Assembly: GCA_036377675.1 (NCBI GenBank)
Contig: DASUXY010000029.1
Location: forward strand, 1 to 40,386
Direction: 5' to 3'
From: DASUXY01 sp036377675
Lineage (GTDB): Bacteria > Bacillota > Bacilli > Bacillales > Amphibacillaceae
DNA: 40,386 nt
The position numbers and the translations under genes are program-made. Position 1 is the first letter of the stretch. Each line of letters starts with the position of its first letter. The notes beneath the pieces were generated by a model. That model was not told the DNA's origin. It saw nothing but the letters and a program-made list of their open reading frames with translations, and did no database searches. Of this stretch, positions 17,893 to 26,949 are shown piece by piece.

Positions 17893-18711
17893 TTATTCAT
17901 CGTCATATTCGACTTTACCGAGGATGTAGGCGATAAATAAACCGAATGCAAATGTTACGACACTAAGAACTGTCCCCATTTCATCAATCGGCCAACCAGG
18001 GAAGACGATGATTAATGATCCGAGCACAAACCCAATGACTAGAGCGTATGTTCCTTTTTTATAATGTATTAAAAAGAATTTAATCATTTTGCTCATCACG
18101 ACGATCCCGATAACAATTCCTAATCCAACGACGACTAACACATCGAAATATAGGTTGCTCACCGCATGAATGACGGTGTAATAAGCTCCGATGACTAATA
18201 AAATCATCGATCCACTAATTCCCGGTAAAATCATCGCCGCACTGCCTAGAAAACCAGCGACAAATAAAAAGATATAGGTTGATAAATCCCTACTTTCAAT
18301 GACCGAGCCTTCTGAGACGTTAATGCCTGCTAAAGCGGCTACGAACATAATCCCGAGAAAAAGTAACACATAATGTTGCCATTGAAATGTGTTTTTCACA
18401 TCCGCTTCTTGAAATAAATTTGGAAGAATCCCGATAATGAGCCCTAAAAAGAAAAATTGCAATGGGCCTGGATAGTGCTCCAACAGCCAATGAATTACTT
18501 TGCTTAATAATAATATACTCGTTCCGATACCAATCCCTAAAGGAATTAAAAAGCCGAGCTGTTTTTTCCACTCTTTCGTCATCAACCCATTAATCGAAGC
18601 AATGAGACGATCATAGATACCAAGTAGAAGAGCTATCGTTCCACCACTTACTCCAGGAATAACATCACTAGCTCCCATTAAAAGCCCACGATACACATTT
18701 TTCCATTCCAT
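17893..18711 (-). CDS. DUF368 polytopic membrane protein
   Basis: 272 residues with 7-8 helices. The N-terminal family signature MGASDVIPGVSGGTIALLLG is followed by a second inverted-looking copy, AAMILPGISGSMILLVIG, near residue 175. This two-copy PGxSG pattern defines DUF368, which is now associated with polyprenyl-phosphate (PopT) translocases in some bacteria; that role is an inference here. Start at the ATG at 18711 (MEWKNVYRG) matches homologue N-termini; a TTG at 18744 has its ribosome site too close. Confidence 0.82.
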   Translation of the reverse strand: MEWKNVYRGLLMGASDVIPGVSGGTIALLLGIYDRLIASINGLMTKEWKKQLGFLIPLGIGIGTSILLLSKVIHWLLEHYPGPLQFFFLGLIIGILPNLFQEADVKNTFQWQHYVLLFLGIMFVAALAGINVSEGSVIESRDLSTYIFLFVAGFLGSAAMILPGISGSMILLVIGAYYTVIHAVSNLYFDVLVVVGLGIVIGIVVMSKMIKFFLIHYKKGTYALVIGFVLGSLIIVFPGWPIDEMGTVLSVVTFAFGLFIAYILGKVEYDDE

Positions 18712-18880
18712 TCCCTTATATCCCCAATCGCTACGAATGATCAATCCTTCTATTTAAATCATAACGTTATAATACCATATTTTATGACGGCTTTTTCACT
18801 GAAATAATCTTCACATAAGCCAATATGACATCGACCATTTAAGCATCTACAAGTATAAGATCTTCGTACGAACAACACGC

Positions 18881-18925
18881 CAATAAAAAAGTACACCAAC
18901 ACTGTCATGAATGATGGAGTACTTT
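18881..18925 (-). terminator. Terminator after the thiolase
   Basis: AAAGTAC (18888-18894) pairs with GTACTTT (18919-18925). On the minus strand it ends in TTTTTTATTG, 15 bases after the thiolase stop codon. Confidence 0.65.
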
Positions 18926-18939
18926 ATTTAAAACGGCCT

Positions 18940-20094
18940 TTATTCGTTTAACCGCTCAATAATTGTCGAATTAGCCATACCCATTCCTTCACAGATCGCT
19001 AACAGTCCGTACTTCCCGTCAATCCTTTCTAATTCATTCATCAATGTCACAAGCAACTTCGTTCCCGTTGCTCCTAGCGGATGTCCAAGAGCAATCGCTC
19101 CCCCATTGACATTCAATTTATTCGCATCTGCCCCAACTTCTTGTAACCACGCTAATGGTACAGGAGCGAATGCTTCGTTCACTTCATATCGGTCAATGTC
19201 ATCAATCGTTAGTTGCGCTTTCTTTAAGATTGCTTTTGTCGCTGGAATTGGACCTGTTAACATGAGCGTTGGATCAGAGCCAACGACACATCGAGAGACA
19301 ATCTTTGCTTTTGGTTTGAGCCCTAATTCCTCGGCTTTCTCTCGTGACATAAGTAAAACAGCACTTGCTCCATCACTCATTTGACTCGAGTTACCAGCTG
19401 TTATTTTCCCATTTTCTATAAACACGGGCTCTAAGTTTGCTAATGCATCTATAGAAGTGCTTCCTCTCGGTCCTTCATCGGTAGAAAATAAATGGGTCTG
19501 TCCATTCTCATCTGCCACTTCCACAGGGACGATTTCCTCATTGAAAACCCCATTTTTCTGAGCCATTAATGCTCGCCGGTGACTTTCCAAAGAAAATTCA
19601 TCTAATTGCTTTCTGGAAAAGCCCCACTGTTCAGCAATCTTTTCAGCGGAAATACCTTGATTAACAATCTCATATCGTTTCGTTAATTGCTTGCTCGGCC
19701 GAACTCCTTCCATGTTTGAAAACATCGGCACTCGGGTCATACTTTCAACTCCACCCGCTATGACGATATCCATATCGCCTGAAGCGATTGCCTGAGCAGC
19801 AAAGTGTGTCGCTTGCTGACTTGACCCACATTGACGATCAATCGTTACACCTGGCACGTCTGTTGGAAAACCAGCAATAAGCGCTGCTGTTCGAGCGATA
19901 TTTCCACCTTGTTCTTTGCTTTGTGTCACACACCCTAAAATGACATCTTCAACTTTCCTTTTATCAACGCCTGTCCGCTCCATTAATTCGTTTAAGACAA
20001 CAGCTGCTAAATCATCTGGGCGGTAGTTTGTTAAACTTCCCTTACGTCGACCAACCGCGGTACGACAGCCATCAACAATAACAACTTCTCGCAT
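18940..20094 (-). CDS. Thiolase (acetyl-CoA C-acyltransferase)
   Basis: Condenses or cleaves acyl-CoA by thiolysis. The nucleophilic cysteine is C89 in DRQCGSSQQ. The GGVESMTR motif, the catalytic histidine in ALGHPLGATG and the second cysteine in AICEGMGMANS are all present. The last motif differs a little from the usual C-x-G-G-G-x-G because glutamate replaces a glycine. 384 residues is normal. No other beta-oxidation genes are near, so it could serve fatty-acid degradation or acetoacetyl-CoA formation. Start ATG is preceded by GGGGTGA. Confidence 0.9.
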   Translation of the reverse strand: MREVVIVDGCRTAVGRRKGSLTNYRPDDLAAVVLNELMERTGVDKRKVEDVILGCVTQSKEQGGNIARTAALIAGFPTDVPGVTIDRQCGSSQQATHFAAQAIASGDMDIVIAGGVESMTRVPMFSNMEGVRPSKQLTKRYEIVNQGISAEKIAEQWGFSRKQLDEFSLESHRRALMAQKNGVFNEEIVPVEVADENGQTHLFSTDEGPRGSTSIDALANLEPVFIENGKITAGNSSQMSDGASAVLLMSREKAEELGLKPKAKIVSRCVVGSDPTLMLTGPIPATKAILKKAQLTIDDIDRYEVNEAFAPVPLAWLQEVGADANKLNVNGGAIALGHPLGATGTKLLVTLMNELERIDGKYGLLAICEGMGMANSTIIERLNE

Positions 20095-20271
20095 CTTATC
20101 ACCCCATCTTCTGTAATCTTATCCTTAGTATACAGAAAATATAAAATACTTCTAGTTGATTTAATCATCTACAAGCAAAAGTATTTCTTTCGAAACTTGT
20201 TAGTCGATCGATGACGTCACCAAATGATGTTTCTTTTGAAGTAAAACAGGAGCTACGTTAACCATTAAGTA

Positions 20272-20303
20272 AAATCGAGCAAGCGCTCAGGAAATACGCT
20301 TGC
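20272..20303 (-). terminator. Terminator after typA
   Basis: GCAAGCG (20279-20285) and CGCTTGC (20297-20303) form a 7-bp stem, followed on the minus strand by a modest T run (TCGATTTTA), 14 bases past the typA stop. Confidence 0.6.
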
Positions 20304-20316
20304 CGTTTTCTACACT

Positions 20317-22149
20317 CTATTCATCTCTCTTTTTTCGCTTTGCTGCACGTTCCCGCTTTCCTTGATGTAAAATCTTTTTGCGAAGGCGAAGTGATTTAGG
20401 GGTAACTTCGCAATATTCATCGTCATTCAAATATTGGATTGCTTCTTCTAGTGACATTTGCCTTGTTTTCTTCAAAGTTACCGTATGATCTTTCGTCGCA
20501 GATCGCATGTTCGTTAAATTCTTTTCTCTTGTAATATTAACCGTTAAATCATTATCACGGTTATGTTCACCGACGATCATCCCAGCGTACACTTCTGTAC
20601 CTGGATCGACAAAAATGACTCCCCGATCCTCAAGTTGTGTAATTCCGTAAGCTGTCGTTTTTCCGTCTTCTTGAGCAACGAGGACACCTTGTTGTCTTCC
20701 ACCTACGTTATCTTTCACACGTGGTTGATAGGAATCAAACGTATGGTTTAAAATTCCATAACCTTGTGTCTCTGTCATAAATTCAGTGGAATAGCCAATC
20801 AATCCACGAGACGGAACACGGAACTCAAAACGCACTTGACCATTCCCATGGTTGACCATATCGAGCATTTCGCCTTTACGGGCACCTAAAGACTCCATAA
20901 TCTGACCTGTATATTCCTCAGGAACATCTATTTGGACATGTTCAACCGGTTCACATTCGACACCATCAACTTCTTTTATGATCACTTCTGGTTTAGATAA
21001 TTGAAATTCAAAACCTTCTCGACGCATATTTTCAATTAAAATAGATAAATGTAATTCCCCACGTCCAGAAACGATCCATGCATCCGGCGATTCGGTAGAT
21101 TCTACGCGTAAACTAACATCCGTTTCTAACTCTTTCATGAGACGTTCTTTAATTTGACGTGATGTCATATACTCCCCTTCTTTTCCAGCGAAAGGGCTGT
21201 TGTTCACAAGAAATGTCATCTTTAATGTCGGTTCATCAATGCGCAACATCGGTAACGGTTCTGGATGATCCGGAGAACAAATGGTTTCCCCGATATGAAT
21301 ACCTTCCATTCCACTTACCGCGACAATATCTCCGGATTGGGCCTTTTCAATCTCTTTACGATCCAATCCCATAAAGCCGAACAATTTTCGCACCCGAAAA
21401 AACTCTTTAGAGCCATCCTTCTTAATAACAGTGACTTGCTGACCAACCTTTATTGTTCCACGAGATACACGGCCAATCCCAATTCGGCCTACGTAATCAT
21501 TATAATCAAGCAATGTCACTTGTAATTGTAGGGGTTCATCAGACGTATCCGCAGGTGCAGGAATATGCTCGATAATGGTATTAAAAATCGGATCCATCGT
21601 TTTATTTTGTTCATCAGGTTCCTCACCAGAAGTCCCTTGCAAAGCAGATGTATAAACGACCGGGAAATCCAACTGTTCATCATCCGCACCAAGATCAATA
21701 AATAGATCAAACACTTCATCAACGACTTCATCTGGTCTTCGGTTTGGTCGATCAATTTTATTAACGACGACAATCGGTGTAACTTTTTCTTCTAAAGCTT
21801 TTTTGACGACAAAGCGAGTTTGTGGCATCGTTCCTTCAAAGGCATCGACAACTAAGATGACACCATCGACCATTTTCATAATTCGTTCCACTTCACCACC
21901 AAAATCGGCATGTCCTGGTGTATCTAAAATATTAATTGTCGTTCCGTTATATTGAATCGCTGTGTTTTTTGCTAAAATCGTTATTCCACGCTCTCGTTCT
22001 AAATCATCAGAATCCATCGTTCGATCTTCTACATCTTCATGTTCATGAAATGTTCCACCATAGGCCAACAATTGGTCTACAAGGGTCGTTTTCCCGTGAT
22101 CGACGTGAGCGATAATGGCAATATTACGAATATCTTCTCTTCGTTGCAT
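20317..22149 (-). CDS. typA: Translational GTPase TypA/BipA
   Basis: Ribosome-binding GTPase of the EF-G-like family, involved in 50S assembly and in growth at low temperature and under stress. G1 is AHVDHGKTT, G2 lies around RGITILAKN, G3 is DTPGHADFGGEV and G4 is VNKIDRP. The second beta-barrel domain and the EF-G-like C-terminal domains follow, and the C-terminus ends in a Lys/Arg cluster. 610 residues is normal. Start ATG follows AAGGAGAG. Transcription probably begins at the extended -10 at 22194-22202. Confidence 0.97.
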   Translation of the reverse strand: MQRREDIRNIAIIAHVDHGKTTLVDQLLAYGGTFHEHEDVEDRTMDSDDLERERGITILAKNTAIQYNGTTINILDTPGHADFGGEVERIMKMVDGVILVVDAFEGTMPQTRFVVKKALEEKVTPIVVVNKIDRPNRRPDEVVDEVFDLFIDLGADDEQLDFPVVYTSALQGTSGEEPDEQNKTMDPIFNTIIEHIPAPADTSDEPLQLQVTLLDYNDYVGRIGIGRVSRGTIKVGQQVTVIKKDGSKEFFRVRKLFGFMGLDRKEIEKAQSGDIVAVSGMEGIHIGETICSPDHPEPLPMLRIDEPTLKMTFLVNNSPFAGKEGEYMTSRQIKERLMKELETDVSLRVESTESPDAWIVSGRGELHLSILIENMRREGFEFQLSKPEVIIKEVDGVECEPVEHVQIDVPEEYTGQIMESLGARKGEMLDMVNHGNGQVRFEFRVPSRGLIGYSTEFMTETQGYGILNHTFDSYQPRVKDNVGGRQQGVLVAQEDGKTTAYGITQLEDRGVIFVDPGTEVYAGMIVGEHNRDNDLTVNITREKNLTNMRSATKDHTVTLKKTRQMSLEEAIQYLNDDEYCEVTPKSLRLRKKILHQGKRERAAKRKKRDE

Positions 22150-22193
22150 AAATAATGCTCTCCTTCTTCATACCGTATACATGAAATGATTTC

Positions 22194-22202
22194 ATTATAT
22201 CA
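22194..22202 (-). promoter_or_regulatory. Extended -10 promoter of typA
   Basis: The minus strand reads TG-A-TATAAT, an extended -10 with no strong -35. The ATG lies about 45 bases downstream. Confidence 0.55.
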
Positions 22203-22236
22203 CAAGGACACTTGAATGAATAACAGGGAAATCCAT

Positions 22237-23562
22237 TTAAAACGTAATTGTAAACTTTGCACCTCCTAAACGTGATTGTCCAACAGTAATTTTCCCATTT
22301 GATTGCTCGATAATCGCTCGAGCAATCGATAAGCCTAAACCAGTTTCCCCGCTTTTCCCCTTCACAAAACGATGGAAAATATGCGCTGTTAGCTCTTCTG
22401 GAATTCCTTGACCGTCATCTTCGATTGTAATCACCGTCTGCTTTTGATTCTTTTTCATTTCAAGACGCACTTCTGATGTAGCATGACGGATGCCATTAAA
22501 TACTAAATTTAATAATGCTCGTAACATTTTCTCCTTATCCACAACTAAAGTGATATCACGCTCAACATGATGTGTCAACGTTAACTGTTTTTCATTTACA
22601 ATCGGCAGTACACGCTCGATAATTTGCTCCATCAACTCATCTGCAGAGACTTCTTCTCGTTCATATACAGCTTGGTTACTATCCAATTTTGCTAATAAAA
22701 TCATTTCATTAATAATTTTTTTAAGTCTTTTTACCTCTGTCACCATTACTTCTAAGCCTTTTTCTTCCTCTTCTGGATCAAAGACGTTTTCTTTAATCCC
22801 CTCCGCATATCCTTGAATCGTCATTAACGGTGTTTTTAATTCATGACTCGCATTTTGAAAAAAGATTTGTTGAGACGTTATAAAACGTTCTAATTCAGAC
22901 GCCATATCGTACACACTTTGAGCCACTTCTTTAATTTCACCTGTCGCCTGAATCGGTTCAACTTCATCAAATTGTCTTTTTTCTATTTTCTTTAACTGCC
23001 ACTTTAATCGAGTTAACGGCGTTACTAAGCGGTTCGTTAAAAAATAACTAAGGATAATAATGACGAGTGTTCCAATAAAAAACACAAACAGCAGACGAAC
23101 GATAAAGTTTTTCTGAACGATTGGTAAATCACTAAGAGGTGTTAACAAAATAAGTTCCAATCCTAAACTCTCTGGATAAAGTAAAATACGCGATATCACA
23201 TACTTATCACTGTTATATTCCCATAACTGCTTCTTTCGATCGGCAAAATTATTATTGTTAAAAAAGCCATAGGACACCTCATCAGGCATCGTCGAATATA
23301 AAACAGCATCCCAATTTCCATCGTATAAAAAAAGTTGTAAATCTTGTTCCTGTAAAAACTCATAAAACTGTTGAATATCTTCTGTTGTTTCGTATTGTTC
23401 ATTCAACACATTGACGAGAATTTGACCCTTTTGCTCCAATTGTCTTTGTTCATCTTGAATCAACAAATCGAGAATTAACGAATAAATAAGGTAACCTGTC
23501 ACCGCCATAATGATGAGGAGTAAAGTCGTAAATGCTAAATGAAGTTGATATTTGAGCTTCAT
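22237..23562 (-). CDS. Sensor histidine kinase, CssS-like
   Basis: 441 residues. One helix at 10-32, an extracytoplasmic sensor of about 120 residues, a second helix at 155-175, then HAMP (about 175-230), a HisKA domain with the phosphorylated H240 (NASHELKTPL), and an HATPase domain with N box (LVFNGIRHA), G1 (DDGQGIPEE) and G2 (GLGLSIARAI). It lies 2 bases after its response regulator, and both are divergent from an HtrA-type protease. B. subtilis cssRS has the same layout beside htrB. The kinase sequence is less like CssS than the regulator is like CssR, so the name is by context. Confidence 0.85.
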   Translation of the reverse strand: MKLKYQLHLAFTTLLLIIMAVTGYLIYSLILDLLIQDEQRQLEQKGQILVNVLNEQYETTEDIQQFYEFLQEQDLQLFLYDGNWDAVLYSTMPDEVSYGFFNNNNFADRKKQLWEYNSDKYVISRILLYPESLGLELILLTPLSDLPIVQKNFIVRLLFVFFIGTLVIIILSYFLTNRLVTPLTRLKWQLKKIEKRQFDEVEPIQATGEIKEVAQSVYDMASELERFITSQQIFFQNASHELKTPLMTIQGYAEGIKENVFDPEEEEKGLEVMVTEVKRLKKIINEMILLAKLDSNQAVYEREEVSADELMEQIIERVLPIVNEKQLTLTHHVERDITLVVDKEKMLRALLNLVFNGIRHATSEVRLEMKKNQKQTVITIEDDGQGIPEELTAHIFHRFVKGKSGETGLGLSIARAIIEQSNGKITVGQSRLGGAKFTITF

Positions 23563-23564
23563 AC

Positions 23565-24257
23565 TTAGTCGTCACCACTTCGCAGACGATATCCATATCC
23601 CCAAACGGTTTCTAATGAATGTTGAGGAATTTTTTTTCGAATCCGCTTGACGAGATCATCGACCGCCCGATCACTGCCAACATAGTCATCTCCCCACACA
23701 TAGGTGAGTAATTCATCTCGAGAAAAAGCCCGGTTCGGGTGTTCTGCTAACAAAAGTAACAGATCGAATTCTTTCGTCGTTACATCTCGTTCCTTATTAT
23801 TCCAAATCAATCGTCGCTCCTGTTTATAAATGAGTAAATCGCCAACTTTTATACAATCTTCCTGAGCCCCTTTTGGACGCAATGGTTTTGCGACATATGA
23901 TCGTTTTAGTAGGCGCTTTACACGAGCGACTAACTCTCGAGGGCTAAATGGCTTCGTTAAATAATCATCCCCACCTAACTCTAACCCGATAATTTTATCC
24001 ACTTCTTCATCTTTAGCCGAAATAATAATAATCGGAACATCGCTTTCATTCCGTATTTTTTTGCAAAAATCATATCCATCCATTCCTGGAAGCATTAAAT
24101 CTAAAATCCACATGTCCGGTGGATTTGATTGCCATAATTCGATGCCTTGCTCCGCAGAATCTAATAACGTTACTTCAAAGCCCTCTTTTTTTAAAAAGGC
24201 AGAAACGATATTTTGTATATTCGGATCATCTTCTACCACACCAATATGGTATTGCAT
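23565..24257 (-). CDS. cssR: OmpR-family response regulator, CssR-like
   Basis: 230 residues. Receiver domain with D53 (WILDLMLPG), the acidic pair D10/D11 and K102 (LTKPF), then a winged-helix DNA-binding domain from about residue 135 (TTKEFDLLLLLAEHPN; SDRAVDDLVKRIRKKI; WGYGYRLR). These stretches resemble B. subtilis CssR, which with CssS responds to secreted-protein misfolding. It is transcribed before the kinase and divergent from the HtrA-type protease. A candidate promoter at 24288-24316 abuts direct repeats at 24321-24341, consistent with autoregulation. Confidence 0.85.
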   Translation of the reverse strand: MQYHIGVVEDDPNIQNIVSAFLKKEGFEVTLLDSAEQGIELWQSNPPDMWILDLMLPGMDGYDFCKKIRNESDVPIIIISAKDEEVDKIIGLELGGDDYLTKPFSPRELVARVKRLLKRSYVAKPLRPKGAQEDCIKVGDLLIYKQERRLIWNNKERDVTTKEFDLLLLLAEHPNRAFSRDELLTYVWGDDYVGSDRAVDDLVKRIRKKIPQHSLETVWGYGYRLRSGDD

Positions 24258-24287
24258 CCTTAATAACTCCTTCTATAAATATTTATT

Positions 24288-24316
24288 TTTATATATTTAC
24301 TTAACGAAAACAGCAA
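24288..24316 (-). promoter_or_regulatory. Candidate promoter of the cssRS-like operon
   Basis: Minus strand TTGCTG (24311-24316), 17 bases, TATAAA (24288-24293). It lies 30 bases before the regulator's start, with AGAAGGAG as ribosome site. Confidence 0.6.
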
Positions 24317-24320
24317 CCAG

Positions 24321-24341
24321 TTTTTACACATTTTTTACACA
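24321..24341. promoter_or_regulatory. Tandem TTTTTACACA repeats between the regulator and protease
   Basis: TTTTTACACA occurs at 24321-24330 and 24332-24341, an 11-base period, in the shared control region. They resemble the tandem TTTTCACA-type octamers described upstream of B. subtilis htrA and htrB, so they are likely binding sites for the CssR-like regulator. The protease's own -35/-10 is not clear; TTATCC (24365) with CATAAT (24387) is one reading. Confidence 0.6.
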
Positions 24342-24415
24342 ATTATACCAAATTTATGCCCTACTTATCCTTTAACATGAAGATAACATAATCATGAATA
24401 TGAAGGGTGATTGTT

Positions 24416-25729
24416 ATGAAAAATGATGAACAAAAGATTCATGGTTCTAATTCTAATCTAACACAAAACAGTCAAGACTCGGAACATGTACAAGATGAGA
24501 ATAATAACAATCAAGATTTAAAATCATCTCATTCAACGACATTTGTAAGGACAAAACAAAATCGAAATTCTCCAAAAAGAAATTCTTTGTTAAGCCTCTT
24601 CCTTAGCGCAACAATGGGGGGAATCATATCTGCACTCGTAGTAGCCCTTCTATTTATGAACGAGATCATCCCTGTTCCTGAGAGCCAAACGACACATGAA
24701 AATGAAGAACAGACGAGTGAACAAACCGTTAAGACACTATCTTCTGAGAATGAGGACGAGATTTCCTCAAATGTTGAAGAAGTATCAAAAGCAGTCGTCG
24801 GAGTCATCAACCTTCAAAATCAAAGCATATGGACACCTGACGAAGAAGCGGGAACGGGATCGGGAATTATTTATAAAAAGAAAGATGGTCAAGCTTACAT
24901 TGTCACGAATCATCATGTCGTTAAACATGCCAAAAATATTGAAGTTGCTTTAAATGACGGAAAAAAGAGAATTCCCGCTACATTAATCGGCTCGGATGAA
25001 TTAACAGACTTAGCAATTCTACAAGTAGATGGAGAACAAATTAGCACCGTAGCAAAACTCGGTTCTTCTGAACATATAAAAGTAGGGGAGACTGTCTTAG
25101 CGATTGGCAACCCACTCAGTATGGAATTTGCCAATTCATTAACGAAAGGAATTGTAAGTGGACTGGATCGATCTGTCCCTATTGATGTGACAGGCGATCA
25201 CCAACCGGACTGGTCTACTGAAGTTATTCAAACCGATGCAGCCATTAACCCTGGAAATAGTGGAGGTGCTCTCGTCGATAAGGAAGGAAACGTTATTGGG
25301 ATTAACTCAATGAAGATCGCTCAACAAGCTGTCGAAGGGATTGGCTTTGCCATACCAATCGATACAGCTTTACCGATTATGGAACAACTTGAGAAAAAAG
25401 GAAAAGTCGAACGTCCGTATATTGGAATTGTCATGGCTACACTTGACCAAGTTCCAGCTGAATATCAAAATAAAGTTAAAGTACCGAAAGATGTTGAAGA
25501 CGCCATAATCATCGCAAATGTAGAAAGATCCTCACCTGCCGAACAAGCTGGTCTAAAACCTTTCGACATCATTACAAAAATTGATAAACAACCGGTTACA
25601 TCTTTAGTCGACTTTAGAAAATATTTGTACTCAGAAACAACGATTGGAGAGTCGATTACGCTAGAAATATATCGGGATGGTACAAAACAAACGATTAAGC
25701 TTCAATTATCAGAACGAAATCCTCTGTAG
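24416..25729 (+). CDS. htrB: HtrA/DegP-type membrane serine protease
   Basis: 437 residues. A charged cytoplasmic N-terminus (about 55 residues, rich in Asn, Gln and Ser) precedes one transmembrane helix, then a linker and the trypsin-like domain. The catalytic triad is H167 (VTNHHVV), D198 (LTDLAIL) and S282 (NPGNSGGAL). A C-terminal PDZ domain follows (about 330-430, with SSPAEQAGLKPFDIITKI). It degrades or refolds misfolded exported proteins at the outer membrane face. I start at the ATG at 24416, 7-8 bases after AAGGG, not the GTG at 24407. htrA, htrB and yyxA are close paralogues; htrB fits best by the cssRS neighbourhood. Confidence 0.88.
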   Translation: MKNDEQKIHGSNSNLTQNSQDSEHVQDENNNNQDLKSSHSTTFVRTKQNRNSPKRNSLLSLFLSATMGGIISALVVALLFMNEIIPVPESQTTHENEEQTSEQTVKTLSSENEDEISSNVEEVSKAVVGVINLQNQSIWTPDEEAGTGSGIIYKKKDGQAYIVTNHHVVKHAKNIEVALNDGKKRIPATLIGSDELTDLAILQVDGEQISTVAKLGSSEHIKVGETVLAIGNPLSMEFANSLTKGIVSGLDRSVPIDVTGDHQPDWSTEVIQTDAAINPGNSGGALVDKEGNVIGINSMKIAQQAVEGIGFAIPIDTALPIMEQLEKKGKVERPYIGIVMATLDQVPAEYQNKVKVPKDVEDAIIIANVERSSPAEQAGLKPFDIITKIDKQPVTSLVDFRKYLYSETTIGESITLEIYRDGTKQTIKLQLSERNPL

Positions 25730-25809
25730 GTCTTCGCCGTGATGTTTATGCGAATGGAGGAATGGCCCATTTTGGCTTTGACAACAATTGAATTCGTTTT
25801 TTTCACGCG

Positions 25810-25841
25810 GAAGGGAAAAATCGTAATTCTCCCTTCTTTTT
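25810..25841 (+). terminator. Terminator of the HtrA-type protease gene
   Basis: GAAGGGA (25810-25816) pairs with TCCCTTC (25830-25836), followed by TTTTT. It is 80 bases past the stop codon. Confidence 0.8.
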
Positions 25842-25998
25842 CACTGTTTTCTTAAATATATTAGTAGAAGGCTTGACTTTATCTATATAGGACCTTTTGC
25901 TTATTCTTGACGGATGACAAGGCTTTTTAGGATGGTTGTCGAATCCTTTTCTATCATGGGGATTTATAATGGTTATTATTAAAAAAGGAAGTGAGTTT

Positions 25999-26874
25999 AT
26001 GCTTTGTTTAAACTGTGAACAACAGACGGAAGAAGGGAAGTTTTGCACAAAATGTGGAGCAAAACTAAATCAAGAAGAAATAGCTGCTGCAAAAGACTTT
26101 ATCGAAGAAAAAGAACTCAATCAAAGACAACCAATTGATCAAGCTCAACAACAACCAGTTACACAATCTCCTTTAACCGATCCAAAGACAGCTGAACAGC
26201 CGAAGCCCGTTCAAGCTTCTGTTTCAGCAAATCAACACGAACAACTCAATCAGCCCCCTGCTCTGAAGACACGGAATGAAACCGTTGAAAAAATAAAAGA
26301 AACTGGGATTAATTTTGTAAATTTTTTCGTACCCCTTTTGAAAAGACCAAGTATCGCTAAAAATGTTCGTGCAGAAGATACACCCTCAGGCATCATTACG
26401 CTTATCACTTTTTCATTAATGATCGCTTTGGGAGCATATTCAACATTACGTTCATTAGATATGTTTTTTTATGAGCTTACGTTTATTGACAACTTTCTCC
26501 TTCCATTCCTTACATTTTTAGTACTCTTAGTTGCTATGGCAACTATTACGTTTTTTGGTGTGAAATTTACATCTCGTAGAGGGGATTTTGCTACGATTTC
26601 CACGAAGTATAGTGCCTATACAGTTCCATTCATGCTCGCCTATGTTGTAGGATTACTTTTACATCTTATGAAGTTTACTACAGCCTCACAACTACTCATC
26701 TTAATCAGTATGTCAGGAATTACTTTGGCCATTCCGACATTTATTTTGTTTGAAAAATCAGAGAACGGTTTTGATCGAGTGTATGTACTTATAGGAATAT
26801 ATATCGCTAATTTTATTTTGCTCGGTTTTCTCGGCGAATCCATTTTTAATCCAATGTTAGGCTATCGATTTTAA
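25999..26874 (+). CDS. Zinc-ribbon membrane protein
   Basis: 291 residues. The N-terminus is a CxxC...CxxC zinc ribbon (LCLNCEQQ; FCTKCGAK), followed by a Gln/Pro-rich linker to about residue 115. Then come five or so hydrophobic helices from about residue 130, resembling a YIP1-like or DUF-type domain. Such zinc-ribbon plus membrane architectures are common in Firmicutes and uncharacterised. The ATG at 25999 (MLCLNCEQ) is used because AAGGAAG precedes it; an in-frame upstream extension has no site. Flanked by terminators, so probably a single-gene unit. Confidence 0.78.
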   Translation: MLCLNCEQQTEEGKFCTKCGAKLNQEEIAAAKDFIEEKELNQRQPIDQAQQQPVTQSPLTDPKTAEQPKPVQASVSANQHEQLNQPPALKTRNETVEKIKETGINFVNFFVPLLKRPSIAKNVRAEDTPSGIITLITFSLMIALGAYSTLRSLDMFFYELTFIDNFLLPFLTFLVLLVAMATITFFGVKFTSRRGDFATISTKYSAYTVPFMLAYVVGLLLHLMKFTTASQLLILISMSGITLAIPTFILFEKSENGFDRVYVLIGIYIANFILLGFLGESIFNPMLGYRF

Positions 26875-26893
26875 TGTTTAAAATAAAATATAT

Positions 26894-26941
26894 TTAACTA
26901 AAAAAGGAAATCCATCATAAGCGGATTTCCTTTTTAGTTAA
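26894..26941. terminator. Long bidirectional terminator
   Basis: Arms 26894-26913 and 26923-26941 pair over about 19 bp with one bulge (TTAACTA...GGAAATCC and its complement), with a loop of 9 bases and T runs on both strands. It separates the zinc-ribbon gene from the convergent yteA-like gene. Confidence 0.88.
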
Positions 26942-26949
26942 GCAATCTT

